DNA of 64,000 nt from Psychrobacter pygoscelis. GTDB taxonomy: Bacteria > Pseudomonadota > Gammaproteobacteria > Pseudomonadales > Moraxellaceae. The DNA lies in assembly GCF_004335015.1 (NCBI RefSeq), contig NZ_RQRU01000001.1:930001-994000 (forward strand), written 5' to 3'. The translations under genes and the position numbers were made by a program. Position 1 is the stretch's first letter. Each line of letters begins with the position of its first letter. Shown in pieces: positions 29,837 through 39,004 of the stretch. The notes under the pieces were generated by a model. It did not search any database, had not been told where the DNA came from, and saw nothing but the letters and a program-made list of their open reading frames with translations.

Positions 29837-30367
29837 CTACAGAGCAGCATCAATATAGCGCTGATCTTGCGCCAATAGACTGGGCATAAAGATAAACCAG
29901 TCTTCACCATCTTTGACGAACTTGCCGTGATTGTACCGAACAAAGGGCGAATCGCTCGGCATTGGCTCAGCCTGATATTGGGATTGAGAAAACTGCTGAA
30001 TACCTAAGACAGAATCTACCAACAGTCCTGAAAAAAAGCTCGGCTGATCAATCACCAACACCTTTTTAAGACTTTGTCGACGCTGCTGACTGGCTAGGGA
30101 CAAAAACTTAGCCAAATCGGTGAGCGGCAGCAGCCGACCACGGACATTAGCCACGCCGAGCATCCAAGGCTGAGTTAGCGGCACGGTGGTTAGATTGGGT
30201 AAGCTCAGTACTTCAGAGACTTCCCCCATAGGTGCCACCAATCGCTGACCAGCAACTTCAAACACCACCCCAAGCCATTGCGCTTGTTGCAAGCTATGCC
30301 GACCACTTTGCCGAGCCTTTGCCAGATCAGCGAGCCGAAGTAATTCTATAAAGCCTTTAGACGCCAC
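29837..30367 (-). CDS. pilI: PilI, CheW-like coupling protein
   Basis: A 176-residue adaptor linking PilJ to ChpA. The CheW fold is clear from VVFEVAGQRLVAPMGEVSEVL near residue 30, PWMLGVANVRGRLLPLTDL near 82 and LVDSVLGI near 125. It starts 3 bases after the pilH stop, so the two are tightly coupled. Confidence 0.93.
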   Translation of the reverse strand: MASKGFIELLRLADLAKARQSGRHSLQQAQWLGVVFEVAGQRLVAPMGEVSEVLSLPNLTTVPLTQPWMLGVANVRGRLLPLTDLAKFLSLASQQRRQSLKKVLVIDQPSFFSGLLVDSVLGIQQFSQSQYQAEPMPSDSPFVRYNHGKFVKDGEDWFIFMPSLLAQDQRYIDAAL

Positions 30368-30370
30368 GAT

Positions 30371-30733
30371 TTACTCCATTACTGAGCGAATTACCCGCAT
30401 TAGATCCTGCTCATTGATAGGCTTGGTTAGATATTCTTTTGCCCCTTGACGCTTAGCCCATACACGGTCTGTCTCTTGACTCTTGGTACTAACCATTACT
30501 ACAGGGATATGCGCTGTTTCCTTGTCACGGGTCAATCGCCGCGTCGCTTGAAAACCATTCATCTCTGGCATAACAATATCCATAAGAATAATATCTGGTA
30601 GCTGTTTAGCAGCGATGTCACAGCCTTCTTCGCCATTACTGGCTTCAAGCACAGTAAAGTTATTTTTAGTCAAAATATCGCGAAATCTGGCCATCTCTGA
30701 TGGCGAGTCATCAATGACTAAAATAGTCGTCAT
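30371..30733 (-). CDS. pilH: PilH, single-domain response regulator
   Basis: A 120-residue CheY-like protein. The acidic pocket is IDDS (Asp8, Asp9), the phospho-acceptor is Asp52 in LMDIVMPEMNG, and the conserved lysine is in LTKPI. In Pseudomonas, PilH acts as phosphate sink and favours pilus retraction via PilU. It lies 76 bases after pilG and 3 bases before pilI. Confidence 0.93.
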   Translation of the reverse strand: MTTILVIDDSPSEMARFRDILTKNNFTVLEASNGEEGCDIAAKQLPDIILMDIVMPEMNGFQATRRLTRDKETAHIPVVMVSTKSQETDRVWAKRQGAKEYLTKPINEQDLMRVIRSVME

Positions 30734-30809
30734 GAAAGTCCCCTCAATATAGTATTCTTATTGGTGTATTTAGCCGGTTTAAATCAAAATGTTTTAATAA
30801 TCTAGACAA

Positions 30810-31187
30810 TTAACGATAATGATTGATGGCACTAAATAATTCGTCTTTACTAAAAGGCTTGGTCAAGTATTCATCAGAGCCTACTATTCGACCACGAGCC
30901 TTATCAAAGAGGCCATCTTTTGAAGACAACATAATGACTGGCTTATTAGCATACTCTGGGTTGTTTTTAATCAGAGCACAAGTTTGATAGCCATCTAATC
31001 TTGGCATCATAATGTCAACGAAAATAATATCAGGATTATTATCCACAATTTTCGCCAAAGCATCAAAACCGTCAACGGCGGTTATTACCTCACAGCCAGC
31101 CTTTTGTAGAAGAGTTTCTGCTGTTCGGCGAATGGTTTTTGAGTCATCAATAACCATGACTTTTAAACCTTCAAAATTATTTTCCAT
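30810..31187 (-). CDS. pilG: PilG, single-domain response regulator
   Basis: A 125-residue CheY-like protein heading the cluster. Asp14 and Asp15 form the acidic pocket, Asp58 in FVDIMMPRLDG is the phospho-acceptor, and the lysine lies in LTKPF. PilG promotes pilus extension through the PilB ATPase and feeds into cAMP signalling in related species. As first gene of the unit, its promoter should lie in the 706-base region upstream. Confidence 0.93.
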   Translation of the reverse strand: MENNFEGLKVMVIDDSKTIRRTAETLLQKAGCEVITAVDGFDALAKIVDNNPDIIFVDIMMPRLDGYQTCALIKNNPEYANKPVIMLSSKDGLFDKARGRIVGSDEYLTKPFSKDELFSAINHYR

Positions 31188-31893
31188 TACTATTTTCCTA
31201 TAAATACTTATATTAAGTTATGAGATATTTCACGATAAGAAGAGACGCTCGCAAGTGACCCAGCTCATGGCTATGACATTATATATAAGTTGTTCGTTAT
31301 GTGGTTATCATAACTTTTAAGTTTTACAAGAGAGCTATGTCAACTCAAGCACTATGTCAATATTAAATCTAGAATAACGTATCATCGTCATATAGTAACA
31401 AAAAACTGGTTATTAGGCATGGCTATAGCACAATTATTGTAAGTAAATTAGTAGTCTATATAGTCATTGATTACTTACAGTCCCACTATGACTTTTAATA
31501 TTGTTCAAGCCAGCATATTATTTGACCAATAGCCATAGGCTTTTGAGCAGTCTTTGGCCCTACTGTTTTCCGTAACATTAATCCTATTGCTGTATCATCA
31601 TGCACTAATCTTTATGAAATGACAATTATGATACTGAAAAACCAAACATTTTTAAGATTGTAAGCCGACCTTCGCTAGCTGACATAATCATAATGTTGCG
31701 CTGAGTTATTTTGACATAAAATAGACAGACCTTCATACAGGAGCGGTAAAATGTTTGTCCGCTCAAAGTCAGTAGCAAAGGCTAACCAGCCAAAAAGACT
31801 AGGAAATAAGGCGTAACCAATAATGGGTAGCTCTCTTATTAAAATAGTATCCTTATTGAATAGCTCTCTAATGAATAATAACTTGGTAATACT
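31188..31893. other. Divergent intergenic region between pilG and the adaptor lipoprotein
   Basis: A 706-base AT-rich spacer that must carry the pil-chp promoter on the minus strand and the promoter of the fusion-protein-like gene on the plus strand. No copy of the repeat family, no terminator and no coding frame was recognised, and no promoter stood out enough to place. Confidence 0.5.
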
Positions 31894-33273
31894 ATGTTGA
31901 AGAAAAGCTTATGGTTTAGCGCAATAATTAGCGCCGGTATGCTAACTGGATTGTCAGCTTGCAGCCCGCCAACGCCGCAAACGGACAGTAACCAGATAGA
32001 CTCTGATACTGATAATAGCGAAGCACACTCTGCTATTACTATCGATGGCGATACGGTCAACTTATCGACCAGTCATATCTTCAATATCAAACCCAAACGT
32101 TATCAGCCAAGTTTAGGATTTACTGGGAGTATTATTCCCATTAATATAACAACGCTGACCAGCCCTACCAACGCTATCATTCGCAGTACTTCTGTTACCC
32201 AAGATCAACCAGTCACTAAAGGGTCGCCGCTACTAACTTTATTGGTCGTAGACACCGAGACCACGGCTCAAGCAAAGAATCAACCCACGCAAATAAATGC
32301 AGTGAATAATCCGGAAAATGTCCGTGCTAAGGCAACTAATAATACACAAACCACTCAAGACACGAATATCTCTAATAGCTCTGCTTCACCATCCGAGACA
32401 TCAGCACCTAAGACCAATCAAAATCAAGCGCTAAGCAAGACAAATGCCATCACCGCTGCCATAGACTCAGTGACAGAAACAGTCTCAGATACCACCACTA
32501 AATTGACCCAAGAGGCTGAAGGCACTACTGAAGAATCCTTAGCGCCTACTCAAGCTGAGATTGACGGGACAGATATAGACGCTGCCTCTAGTACGCCGCC
32601 GCAACCTAGCCATGATTCAGTGAATGGTCGCTCAGGCGCACCTTATTCTGTGGGACAAATCCTGACATTTAAAGCACCCTTTGCAGGTCAAGTCGATCAG
32701 CTGTATGTGAAATCCGGTACACGTGTCAATGCAAATCAGCCTCTACTTAAGCTGAGTGATCCTACCGATCTTCAGTTTATTGGCACCTTACCCATAACCA
32801 CTAAGTCTCAGCTGTCAGTAGGGCAAAGCGTCACCTTTACGGTAGCAGGCAGCAATAAAACTCTAACGGGTCAAGTCAGCCAATTAAAGCCTGCACAAAA
32901 TCCTGCCCACCTATTGGTGTACGTTCACGTCCTAGCTAATAATGACAGCCGAAGTCTGCTAAAACCTGGAATGTCGGTAGCGGGACGCATCGACTATGGT
33001 CAAATCCAAGTCGGAACCATAGTGCCCAAAGCTGGTATCCAAGAGGCTGATGTTTCGGCTTTAACCAGTCCGCCCTATCGCGCGCAGGTGCCCATAAAAG
33101 CTCACGTGTGGATTATCGGACAAGACCAACGCTTAATCTGGCAACCTGTTGAAGTGATTGAATATGATCCCACTACAGATCAGTATTTAGTCGCAGGCAT
33201 AAGCAATGATAGTCTGATTTGCTTAGCGCCATTACCAAAAGCGTCCATCGGCAAAAAAGTCGTCGTCTCTTAA
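31894..33273 (+). CDS. Orphan membrane-fusion-protein-like lipoprotein with low-complexity insert
   Basis: A 459-residue exported lipoprotein with lipobox LSAC near residue 27. A first half of a lipoyl-like barrel (about residues 60-130) ends in VTKGSPLLTLL. Residues about 135-245 are a Thr/Ser/Asn/Gln-rich stretch in place of the coiled-coil hairpin usual in RND and HlyD adaptors. The second barrel half resumes with FKAPFAGQVDQLYVKSGT, then a beta-barrel region with LKPGMSVAGRIDYG. No inner-membrane pump or outer-membrane channel gene is adjacent. Whether it works in efflux is unknown. Confidence 0.7.
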   Translation: MLKKSLWFSAIISAGMLTGLSACSPPTPQTDSNQIDSDTDNSEAHSAITIDGDTVNLSTSHIFNIKPKRYQPSLGFTGSIIPINITTLTSPTNAIIRSTSVTQDQPVTKGSPLLTLLVVDTETTAQAKNQPTQINAVNNPENVRAKATNNTQTTQDTNISNSSASPSETSAPKTNQNQALSKTNAITAAIDSVTETVSDTTTKLTQEAEGTTEESLAPTQAEIDGTDIDAASSTPPQPSHDSVNGRSGAPYSVGQILTFKAPFAGQVDQLYVKSGTRVNANQPLLKLSDPTDLQFIGTLPITTKSQLSVGQSVTFTVAGSNKTLTGQVSQLKPAQNPAHLLVYVHVLANNDSRSLLKPGMSVAGRIDYGQIQVGTIVPKAGIQEADVSALTSPPYRAQVPIKAHVWIIGQDQRLIWQPVEVIEYDPTTDQYLVAGISNDSLICLAPLPKASIGKKVVVS

Positions 33274-33911
33274 TGTCATCTCTTAATATGGATATCCATT
33301 ACCGTCTCTTAGCAGAGAAAAAGAGACAAAGCTGCGCCTATCTAAGGCTAGAGTCTGTGTCTTTAACCCTCAATAAAGACATTGTGGCTCAACAATACAG
33401 CTGTTATTGGCTTAAACTTAAGACATAGACTAGACAAACTTAAATACATAATGCGATAAGCGTTACATTTCATAGAATTAGTAACAAATGCCCTCTTGAG
33501 TGATCAAGGCGCAATTGGGCACTATAGCTATAAATTGGCCCAATAACCGACGCTTTATCGAAGTCAGTGTAAAGCCAGTATAGAAAGCACGGATCGTCTA
33601 TTAGATCTACTGATAGGCTGTTTAGTCTATAGCCTCTGAGTCTGCAAGCTTAGGCGTTGTTAGTTTTAGACAATGTTGCAGCCGAATAGATAGTGTTGCA
33701 GCCGAATTCTACTGATGTTAATAACTATTGATCTTAATAACTATAATGTTTAACAGCGACTATTTTCAAAAGTGCTACTCAAGCGATAGTTTAACAAGCG
33801 TATTATTAAGTTACGCAAATTAGCACTTGGCTATTGGAAGATGTAGAAATTTTTAAATAGCTTTTGAAACAACTTTCGAAATAAATTGTGAATTAAATTA
33901 AAGGACACTTT
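33274..33911. other. Intergenic region with a 14-base direct repeat
   Basis: A 638-base spacer ahead of the response regulator. A direct repeat TGTTGCAGCCGAAT occurs at 33674-33687 and 33694-33707, one copy every 20 bases, which could be a paired regulator site. A 69-codon open frame at 33219-33428 overlaps the previous gene and is not convincing. Confidence 0.45.
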
Positions 33912-34634
33912 ATGAGTAAGCAAATTTTATTGATTGAAGATGACCCGGATTTGGCTGAGCTTATTAGTGACTATTTATCGATGAACTATTATGAAGTTCA
34001 TCATGCAGCGCTTGGTCAAGACGGCTTAAATACTTTGGATACCAAAGAGCGTGATATTGACTTGGTCGTGCTAGATCTGATGCTGCCTGACATGGACGGT
34101 ATGCAGGTCTGCCAAAAAATACGTGGTAGTAAAAACCATCAGACCAATAAAGTACCTATTATCATGCTCACTGCTAAAGGTGATACCACCGACCGGGTAT
34201 TAGGCCTTGAGATGGGCGCTGATGACTATATTGCTAAGCCATTTGAGCCTCGTGAGCTTCTCGCTCGCATTCGCGCTGTCCTACGCCGTCATGAGCAGCC
34301 TAACCAAGCAGACAGTCATTCAGATAGCCTGACTTTTGGCCGTTTAAGCGTGTTTCCTGACAGCCATGAAGTCACTATTGACGACCAGCCCGTGCGCCTC
34401 ACGACCCATCAGTTTCAGCTGTTACACTATTTTGCTACTCACGCCGGCAAAGTACTCAACCGCGAGCAGCTCTGGCAGGCGATGCCCAATGATGACAGCT
34501 CCGATAATATCGACCGGGCTATTGACGTCCATATCTCACGGCTCCGTGCCCTAATTGAAGATAACCCACGTCAGCCCAAACGCATCATTACCGTGCGCGG
34601 CGTTGGCTACCAGTTCGCGACTGACCAAGTATAA
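33912..34634 (+). CDS. OmpR/PhoB-family response regulator
   Basis: A 240-residue DNA-binding response regulator. The receiver domain has Asp10/Asp11 and phospho-acceptor Asp55 in LDLMLPDMDG, with K in IAKPFEPRELLARIRAVLRR. The winged-helix domain (about residues 135-238) shows LTTHQFQLLHYFATHAGKVL, the DVHISRLR recognition helix and the ending VRGVGYQF. AAGGACACTTT before the ATG is a good ribosome site. It pairs with the kinase gene 169 bases downstream. The signal and regulon cannot be deduced. Confidence 0.93.
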   Translation: MSKQILLIEDDPDLAELISDYLSMNYYEVHHAALGQDGLNTLDTKERDIDLVVLDLMLPDMDGMQVCQKIRGSKNHQTNKVPIIMLTAKGDTTDRVLGLEMGADDYIAKPFEPRELLARIRAVLRRHEQPNQADSHSDSLTFGRLSVFPDSHEVTIDDQPVRLTTHQFQLLHYFATHAGKVLNREQLWQAMPNDDSSDNIDRAIDVHISRLRALIEDNPRQPKRIITVRGVGYQFATDQV

Positions 34635-34803
34635 TCAGAACGACTGCTACCATACGACCTTAAGAGGCTAAAGCGCTTGTAGTTGGTGGTAGCAGGGCTT
34701 TAGTAGTAGATTTGCTAGGGTTATAGGTTGCTATTTAAAGCGTCCATAAGCAATAATAGTTGCTTAGATAATCATAGTTGACCGTCCGATAAGAGTGTCA
34801 TTG

Positions 34804-36726
34804 ATGCAGCAGCGCGGCTTTCGCTCAGTATTTGTAAAATTATTTGCCAGTGTCATGCTGGCATTAACTTTATTTGCCGTGGCGATGGTGTTGTTAACCC
34901 AGCTGGTGCACGATAAAGACGCCACGATTCGCTCACAAGTATTGGCGACACAAATCCTAAGCCAAGTTGACCCATTTTTAGATGATTTAAATCAGGCGGT
35001 CGTCCATAACAATCGCTTACAAGCGCGGTTTATGCTAGCTGTCATCAAAAAAAGCTTCGATATCTTCGATGAGTCACTACAGGCCAAGATGGGACTGTAT
35101 GACCACGAAGGTCATCTGCTTATGCAGACCAACAATAGTGATCTGCCAAGCGAGCTACCAAAACGCCCCTCTTGGACCACTCGCGTTTTTCCTTTTTTAT
35201 CTGAGACCCCTGCTCAGCAGGTGCAAGTCTACAGTAGCACGGGTTATATCCTGCTGTTTGAATCACGACTGCCTCCGAAAAAGCCCATCGTCTCAGCGGC
35301 GCTCAACCTATTTTCTGGAACGTTGCTGCTGCTATGTATTATGGCAGGGGTACTGTGGTGGATTGCCCGGTCTATGACATGGCGTATCAATCAGCTCAGT
35401 CATCAAATGGTGCAATTGGGTGAGGGAGACTTTAGCGCTCGCGTGACCGTCCGTGGTAATGATGAGATAGCGGTACTCGGTAAAGGCTTTAACCAAGCGG
35501 CGCAAAAGATTGAGCATCTGGTCAATGCTAACAACCTCTTACTTGCTCATGCCTCACACGAGCTTCGCACTCCTATTACGCGAATTCGTCTGCAAATCGA
35601 GATGATGGATATGCTCGCCGCTGAGCTTCAAGCGCCGACGAAAGCGAAATTCGATAAGCGTGCGGCAGCCATTAATCGTGATTTAACGGGCTTGAACGAT
35701 TTGGTCGAAAGTATCTTACTCGTGAGCCGTTTAGATGCTGGTCACGCGCTACAGCAGGTTGAACGTCTAGACTTATATGAGCTGGTCAATCAAGAGCGTC
35801 AGCACTATCCAGAAGCCAGCCTAATCGGTGAGCATATTATCATTGAAGGTCAGCCGCAGTTACTAACGCACCTAATCCGCAACCTTCTAAACAATGCTAT
35901 GCTTCATGGTGTACCACCTGTCACTGTAATGCTATACGGTGCCGAGTCTGTAGCCGAGGCAAGCGAGATTCCAGAGCACCTTATTCTATCGCTATTGCTT
36001 AGCACTGTAGAGGATGATAACTCAAGCTCAATAGACACTAGCGAGTCTCCGCTAGCCATTACTCTACAACCTAACTCCTCTCAAGCTGAATCTTCACGTA
36101 CTAGCTCAGCTAAGGACACTCAACAACAGTCCGATCAAGCCTCTACGGCACAGACGCAACATACCCCTGTAGAGCACTGCGAGGATGCTCTTGACTTAGT
36201 TAAGACTACCGAGCCGTCAGATCGTAATGACTCTGGTCAACAAAGCACTGCTAATCAAGACTCACCATCTGCTGAGCGCCTCATTAAGACTGCTTCAGAC
36301 AACCCTAATGGAGTCAAAGATAAAGCCGTAGGGAACGATCCAGTTATAGAAGCCACTAAAGAAGATAGCTCTACGGACTTCTCAGCGATGCTACTTGCTC
36401 GTAAAGAAAGCCTATTTAAAAAGCGCGCACGTAAGGTAAAACCTGAAGAGCCGCCGCCGCCACCAAACTTTGCTGTATTAGCCGTCATTGACGAAGGTCA
36501 TGGTATCCCAGAGGATAAGCGTAAAGATATATTTAGTCCTTTTGTGCGCTTGCAGCAGAAGAAAAAAGGTTCGGGGCTAGGATTGTCACTAGTCTCTCAA
36601 ATTGTCACCGCTCATCAAGGTCGAATCACCACCGACACTGTCAATGGTCACACTCGCTTCTTAGTCATACTGCCCGTCAATGCCACTCATAGCGCCATCG
36701 ATATTGAAGAAGAACACTCGTCTTAA
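34804..36726 (+). CDS. Sensor histidine kinase with a large insert inside the ATPase domain
   Basis: A 640-residue membrane kinase, partner of the preceding regulator. Transmembrane helices lie at about residues 12-32 and 160-183, with a short periplasmic sensor between them and a HAMP domain after. The H-box is HASHELRTPITRIR near residue 255. The N-box (LIRNLLNNAMLHG) lies near 357, but the G1 box (IDEGHGIPED) comes only near 561. The roughly 165 residues between them are mostly Ser/Thr/Asp/Gln-rich. The G2 box is GSGLGLSLV. ATG 34804 is preferred over GTG 34795, because AAGAG lies eight bases before it. Confidence 0.9.
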   Translation: MQQRGFRSVFVKLFASVMLALTLFAVAMVLLTQLVHDKDATIRSQVLATQILSQVDPFLDDLNQAVVHNNRLQARFMLAVIKKSFDIFDESLQAKMGLYDHEGHLLMQTNNSDLPSELPKRPSWTTRVFPFLSETPAQQVQVYSSTGYILLFESRLPPKKPIVSAALNLFSGTLLLLCIMAGVLWWIARSMTWRINQLSHQMVQLGEGDFSARVTVRGNDEIAVLGKGFNQAAQKIEHLVNANNLLLAHASHELRTPITRIRLQIEMMDMLAAELQAPTKAKFDKRAAAINRDLTGLNDLVESILLVSRLDAGHALQQVERLDLYELVNQERQHYPEASLIGEHIIIEGQPQLLTHLIRNLLNNAMLHGVPPVTVMLYGAESVAEASEIPEHLILSLLLSTVEDDNSSSIDTSESPLAITLQPNSSQAESSRTSSAKDTQQQSDQASTAQTQHTPVEHCEDALDLVKTTEPSDRNDSGQQSTANQDSPSAERLIKTASDNPNGVKDKAVGNDPVIEATKEDSSTDFSAMLLARKESLFKKRARKVKPEEPPPPPNFAVLAVIDEGHGIPEDKRKDIFSPFVRLQQKKKGSGLGLSLVSQIVTAHQGRITTDTVNGHTRFLVILPVNATHSAIDIEEEHSS

Positions 36727-37232
36727 TCGGTATTTTGTAGCGTTATTATATTGTTGGTTAGTTATTCATATATAAAAAATTAAGCTTTTTCGAGTTAAGC
36801 GCTATTAGCCTATTACACAGCTCTCTTATCTACTATAATGACTCCATAAATCTACTTTAGATAGCCTTTACCCAGTCTTCACAAACTTATAATATGATAA
36901 TTTTGCTTGCCTTAATCTTGCAATACCATATCTAGAATAAGCAAGATATGCTATATTACTGCGCTTTATTTATCATTGCTGCCTTTACTACAGCCATTCG
37001 CTGCGATTGATTAACTTATTGTGATGAGCCTTACTTTGATTGTGATCTCACTATGACAGCTGGCTTATATGGCTTTGATCAATGCCTTGGATTAATGGCT
37101 ATCACTTATAATATCCAGGTTAATCTTAGCATTATCAACAATAGTATCATCAAGTGGTAAAATACTGTCTAAGTGTTGGTATTCATTCTTACCTTGGGTG
37201 CGCTAGTATGGGCACATAATTTCGAGTCTTTT
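36727..37232. other. Intergenic region upstream of metN
   Basis: A 506-base AT-rich spacer. No riboswitch of a SAM class, no MetJ-like tandem box and no repeat copy was recognised by eye. An alternative in-frame start of metN at 37173 falls here but is poorly supported. Confidence 0.4.
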
Positions 37233-38003
37233 ATGAGTGACATGATTGTTCTAAATGACGTGAGCAAGCGCTTTATGAGCGACCGCTCAGTCAAAGGCAA
37301 AAATGGGGCAGCGCATTGGTTTACTGCCGTTCAGCCGACCTCATTACAAATCAAAAAGGGCGAGATATTTGGCCTAATGGGTTATTCGGGCGCAGGTAAG
37401 TCCACTCTATTACGCTTGATTAACCTTCTTGAGCGACCAGATAATGGTCAAGTTATTATTGATGGTGAGGATCTGACCGCCCTGTCAGCAGCAGAGCTGC
37501 GCGTGGCACGTCATAATATCGGTATGATCTTTCAGCAGTTCAACTTGATGTCCAATCGCAGTGTCTATGACAACGTCGCTTTTAACCTGAAGGTAGCAGG
37601 CTATCCTGCCAAAGAGATTCATTCACGAGTTATGGCTTGCCTTGATATTGTCGATCTGGTTGACCGCGCTCAGCATTATCCCGCCCAGCTATCTGGTGGA
37701 CAAAAACAGCGTGTCGGTATCGCTCGCGCTATTGCGCCAAACCCTAAGGTTATCTTAGCGGATGAGCCAACCAGTGCCTTAGATCCTTCGACCACTAGAA
37801 GCTTGTTGACTTGCCTTCGCGACATCAACGAAAAGCTCGGCGTTACTATCGTCATTGTCACTCATGAGATGAGCGTCATTCGCAGGTTGTGTCACCGCGT
37901 CGCGCTATTGCACCAAGGTGATCTGCTAGAGGTGGCAAATATACGAGACGGTGTTATTGAGGCGGCGACTACCATCGGCCAAGGCTTGATTCAAGAGGAC
38001 TAA
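37233..38003 (+). CDS. metN: MetN, ATPase of the D/L-methionine importer
   Basis: A 256-residue ABC ATPase energising methionine uptake. Walker A is GYSGAGKST, the signature LSGGQKQR, Walker B VILADEPTSALD and the switch histidine in IVTHEM. The start is taken at 37233 (MSDMIVLNDVSK), since the longer form adds a hydrophobic stretch foreign to the family. It is shorter at the C-terminus than E. coli MetN (343 residues). The C-terminal methionine-binding regulatory domain is essentially absent, so transinhibition may be lacking. metI follows 2 bases later. Confidence 0.92.
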   Translation: MSDMIVLNDVSKRFMSDRSVKGKNGAAHWFTAVQPTSLQIKKGEIFGLMGYSGAGKSTLLRLINLLERPDNGQVIIDGEDLTALSAAELRVARHNIGMIFQQFNLMSNRSVYDNVAFNLKVAGYPAKEIHSRVMACLDIVDLVDRAQHYPAQLSGGQKQRVGIARAIAPNPKVILADEPTSALDPSTTRSLLTCLRDINEKLGVTIVIVTHEMSVIRRLCHRVALLHQGDLLEVANIRDGVIEAATTIGQGLIQED

Positions 38004-38005
38004 CT

Positions 38006-38692
38006 ATGATCTTAAGCTTAGCGTTATCAGAATCAATAACCAAGCTATTGACTATGAAAAAAGAGATCTGGCAAGCCTTAATTGACACCTTTATTATGCT
38101 TGGCATCTCTACCACGGTCGCCATTGTTATTGGTGGTGTTTTTGGTATTTTCTTATTTTTGACCAGTGATCGGCAGTTTTTGCAGAATAAGCCGCTTTAT
38201 GCTTTATTAGGCGGTATCACCAACTTTATCCGTGCTTTTCCCTTTGTTATTCTGATGATTGCCATGAGTCCTTTTACCAAGACTATTATTGGTACAGGTA
38301 TTGGCCCTATCGCCGCCTCCTTGGTTCTAGCCATCGCCGGCTCATTTTATTTTGCTCGCTTGGTCGAACAAAACCTACGTGAAGTACCACGTGGTATCAT
38401 TGAGGCAACCGAATCTATGGGCGCGCCGCCGATGACCATTATCAAAGTGCTCGTCAATGAGGCGCGCTCAGGCTTGGTCTTATCGGTGACTATCCTTTGT
38501 ATTAGTCTACTATCCTTCTCCGCTGCTGCAGGTATGATTGGTGGTGGCGGTCTGGGCGACTTAGCGATTCGTTATGGCTATTACCGCTACCAGACTGAGG
38601 TCATGGTCTTTATTGTGGTCTTACTATCGCTTATGGTTATCCTTATCCAAGCAGGTGGTAACCTACTCGCTCAGCGACTTGACAAACGCTAA
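38006..38692 (+). CDS. metI: MetI, permease of the methionine importer
   Basis: A 228-residue inner-membrane permease with about five transmembrane helices. The EAA loop that contacts MetN reads EATESMGAPPMTIIKVLVNEA near residue 135, and a GMIGGGGLGDLAIRYGY segment follows, typical of MetI. It lies 2 bases downstream of metN. metQ is separated by 312 bases. Confidence 0.95.
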   Translation: MILSLALSESITKLLTMKKEIWQALIDTFIMLGISTTVAIVIGGVFGIFLFLTSDRQFLQNKPLYALLGGITNFIRAFPFVILMIAMSPFTKTIIGTGIGPIAASLVLAIAGSFYFARLVEQNLREVPRGIIEATESMGAPPMTIIKVLVNEARSGLVLSVTILCISLLSFSAAAGMIGGGGLGDLAIRYGYYRYQTEVMVFIVVLLSLMVILIQAGGNLLAQRLDKR

Positions 38693-39004
38693 ATACTAAG
38701 ATCATTAGTGTTTGCAGGTGTGAAAGAGCAGATATTAAGTTTAAGTAGTGTTAGTTAAGACAGTCAGTCACTGGCGCTAGATTATTTAAAGTGGCCTTAT
38801 AACTTATTTCAATAGGCTATAAGCATCTGGCATAAACTTGCCAGATAACTTTGTATTATACTGGCCCTCTTAATACCGCTTAGTCTCTATACTTATTGGT
38901 CTTTGAATTTATACTGATAGTCGTAACACTTATAATATTCTTAATTTATATTGAGGGCAGTATTTGTCAAACTGATAACTGCCATAATAATCGAAGGAAA
39001 CTGT
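38693..39004. other. metI-metQ spacer with an internal hairpin
   Basis: A 312-base gap inside the met operon. It contains a perfect 8-bp hairpin (ATCTGGCA at 38825-38832 with its complement at 38839-38846, loop of six). The downstream sequence is AT-rich but lacks a clean T-run. It might balance metQ against metNI, and metQ may have a separate promoter. Confidence 0.45.

Noticed and set aside
31188..31893. A mobile element or RNA gene between pilG and the adaptor-like gene
   Set aside because: The spacer is long, but has no inverted ends, no tRNA-like fold and no coding frame.
33219..33428. A 69-codon open frame overlapping the end of the adaptor-like lipoprotein gene
   Set aside because: No ribosome site, no recognisable motif, and half its length lies inside a better-supported gene in another frame.
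36727..37232. A SAM-type riboswitch or MetJ boxes upstream of metN
   Set aside because: Looked for because of the methionine importer, but no conserved core or tandem AGACGTCT-like box is visible.
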